This document shows positions 23,368 to 23,608 of a DNA stretch of 23,608 nt, piece by piece (the first letter of the stretch is position 1; every line of letters begins with the position of its first letter). Below the pieces are notes generated by a model, which saw only the letters and a list, made by a program, of their open reading frames with translations, had not been told where the DNA came from and did not search any database. The position numbers were made by a program, and so were the translations under genes. The stretch lies in NCBI GenBank assembly GCA_038326615.1, contig JBBQKF010000047.1:1-23608 (forward strand), in the 5' to 3' direction. The stretch comes from JBBQKF01 sp038326615. GTDB lineage: Bacteria > Bacillota > Clostridia > Saccharofermentanales > UBA5734.

Positions 23368-23608
<241 letters not shown>

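Overview
The window looks like a chromosomal segment of a low-GC, Gram-positive anaerobe, most likely a member of the Clostridia (Bacillota). The genes I read are AT-rich, have AGGAGG-type ribosome binding sites, and include a class D sortase, a YfhO-type membrane protein, a TraX-family protein and a bacterial-type LeuRS. The exact genus cannot be read from the sequence. The extreme left edge (1-291) is visibly GC-richer and is the 3' part of a TnpB/OrfB-like IS605-family gene.

Almost everything from 338 to 18848 lies on the minus strand and reads as a cell-surface glycan locus. In transcription order the first operon is: acylating acetaldehyde dehydrogenase, 4-hydroxy-2-oxovalerate aldolase, a thiamine-diphosphate (ThDP) enzyme of the acetolactate synthase/YerE type, an SDR-family reductase, and a GtrB-like polyprenyl-phosphate glycosyltransferase. 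Then comes a separate sortase unit (class D sortase with TTG start, four-helix membrane protein, secreted protein with a sorting-signal-like tail) with its own promoter-like sequence and a rho-independent terminator. After it come a YihX-like HAD hydrolase, a giant YfhO-type protein, the CDP-3,6-dideoxy-4-ketohexose genes rfbF, rfbG and rfbH, a GtrA-type flippase, and a PHP-domain hydrolase.

The central idea is a route to a higher-carbon branched sugar. RfbF/G/H make CDP-3,6-dideoxy-4-keto-D-glucose. The dehydrogenase/aldolase pair should turn acetyl-CoA and pyruvate into 4-hydroxy-2-oxopentanoate. The ThDP enzyme, by analogy to YerE in yersiniose synthesis, could decarboxylate this C5 keto acid instead of pyruvate and add a 3-hydroxybutanoyl group at C4 of the sugar; the SDR would reduce the ketone. 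The product skeleton, a 3,6-dideoxyhexose with a 4-C-(1,3-dihydroxybutyl) branch, is the same as that of erwiniose, a branched octose reported from Erwinia LPS. GtrB-like, GtrA-like and YfhO-like proteins would then load it on undecaprenyl phosphate, flip it and transfer it to a surface polymer. The chemistry is inference from gene content; the individual enzyme families are clear.

The right end is different: a plus-strand TraX-family acyltransferase-like gene, a small minus-strand zinc-ribbon protein, and plus-strand leuS, which runs directly into a GATA/GATT microsatellite that continues to the window end. Short tandem repeats are strikingly common here: a 19-bp array between rfbF and rfbG, an in-frame 12-bp array inside the YfhO-type gene, a 35-bp duplication upstream of the GtrB-like gene's stop side, a 15-bp array between dehydrogenase and aldolase genes, and the leuS tail.
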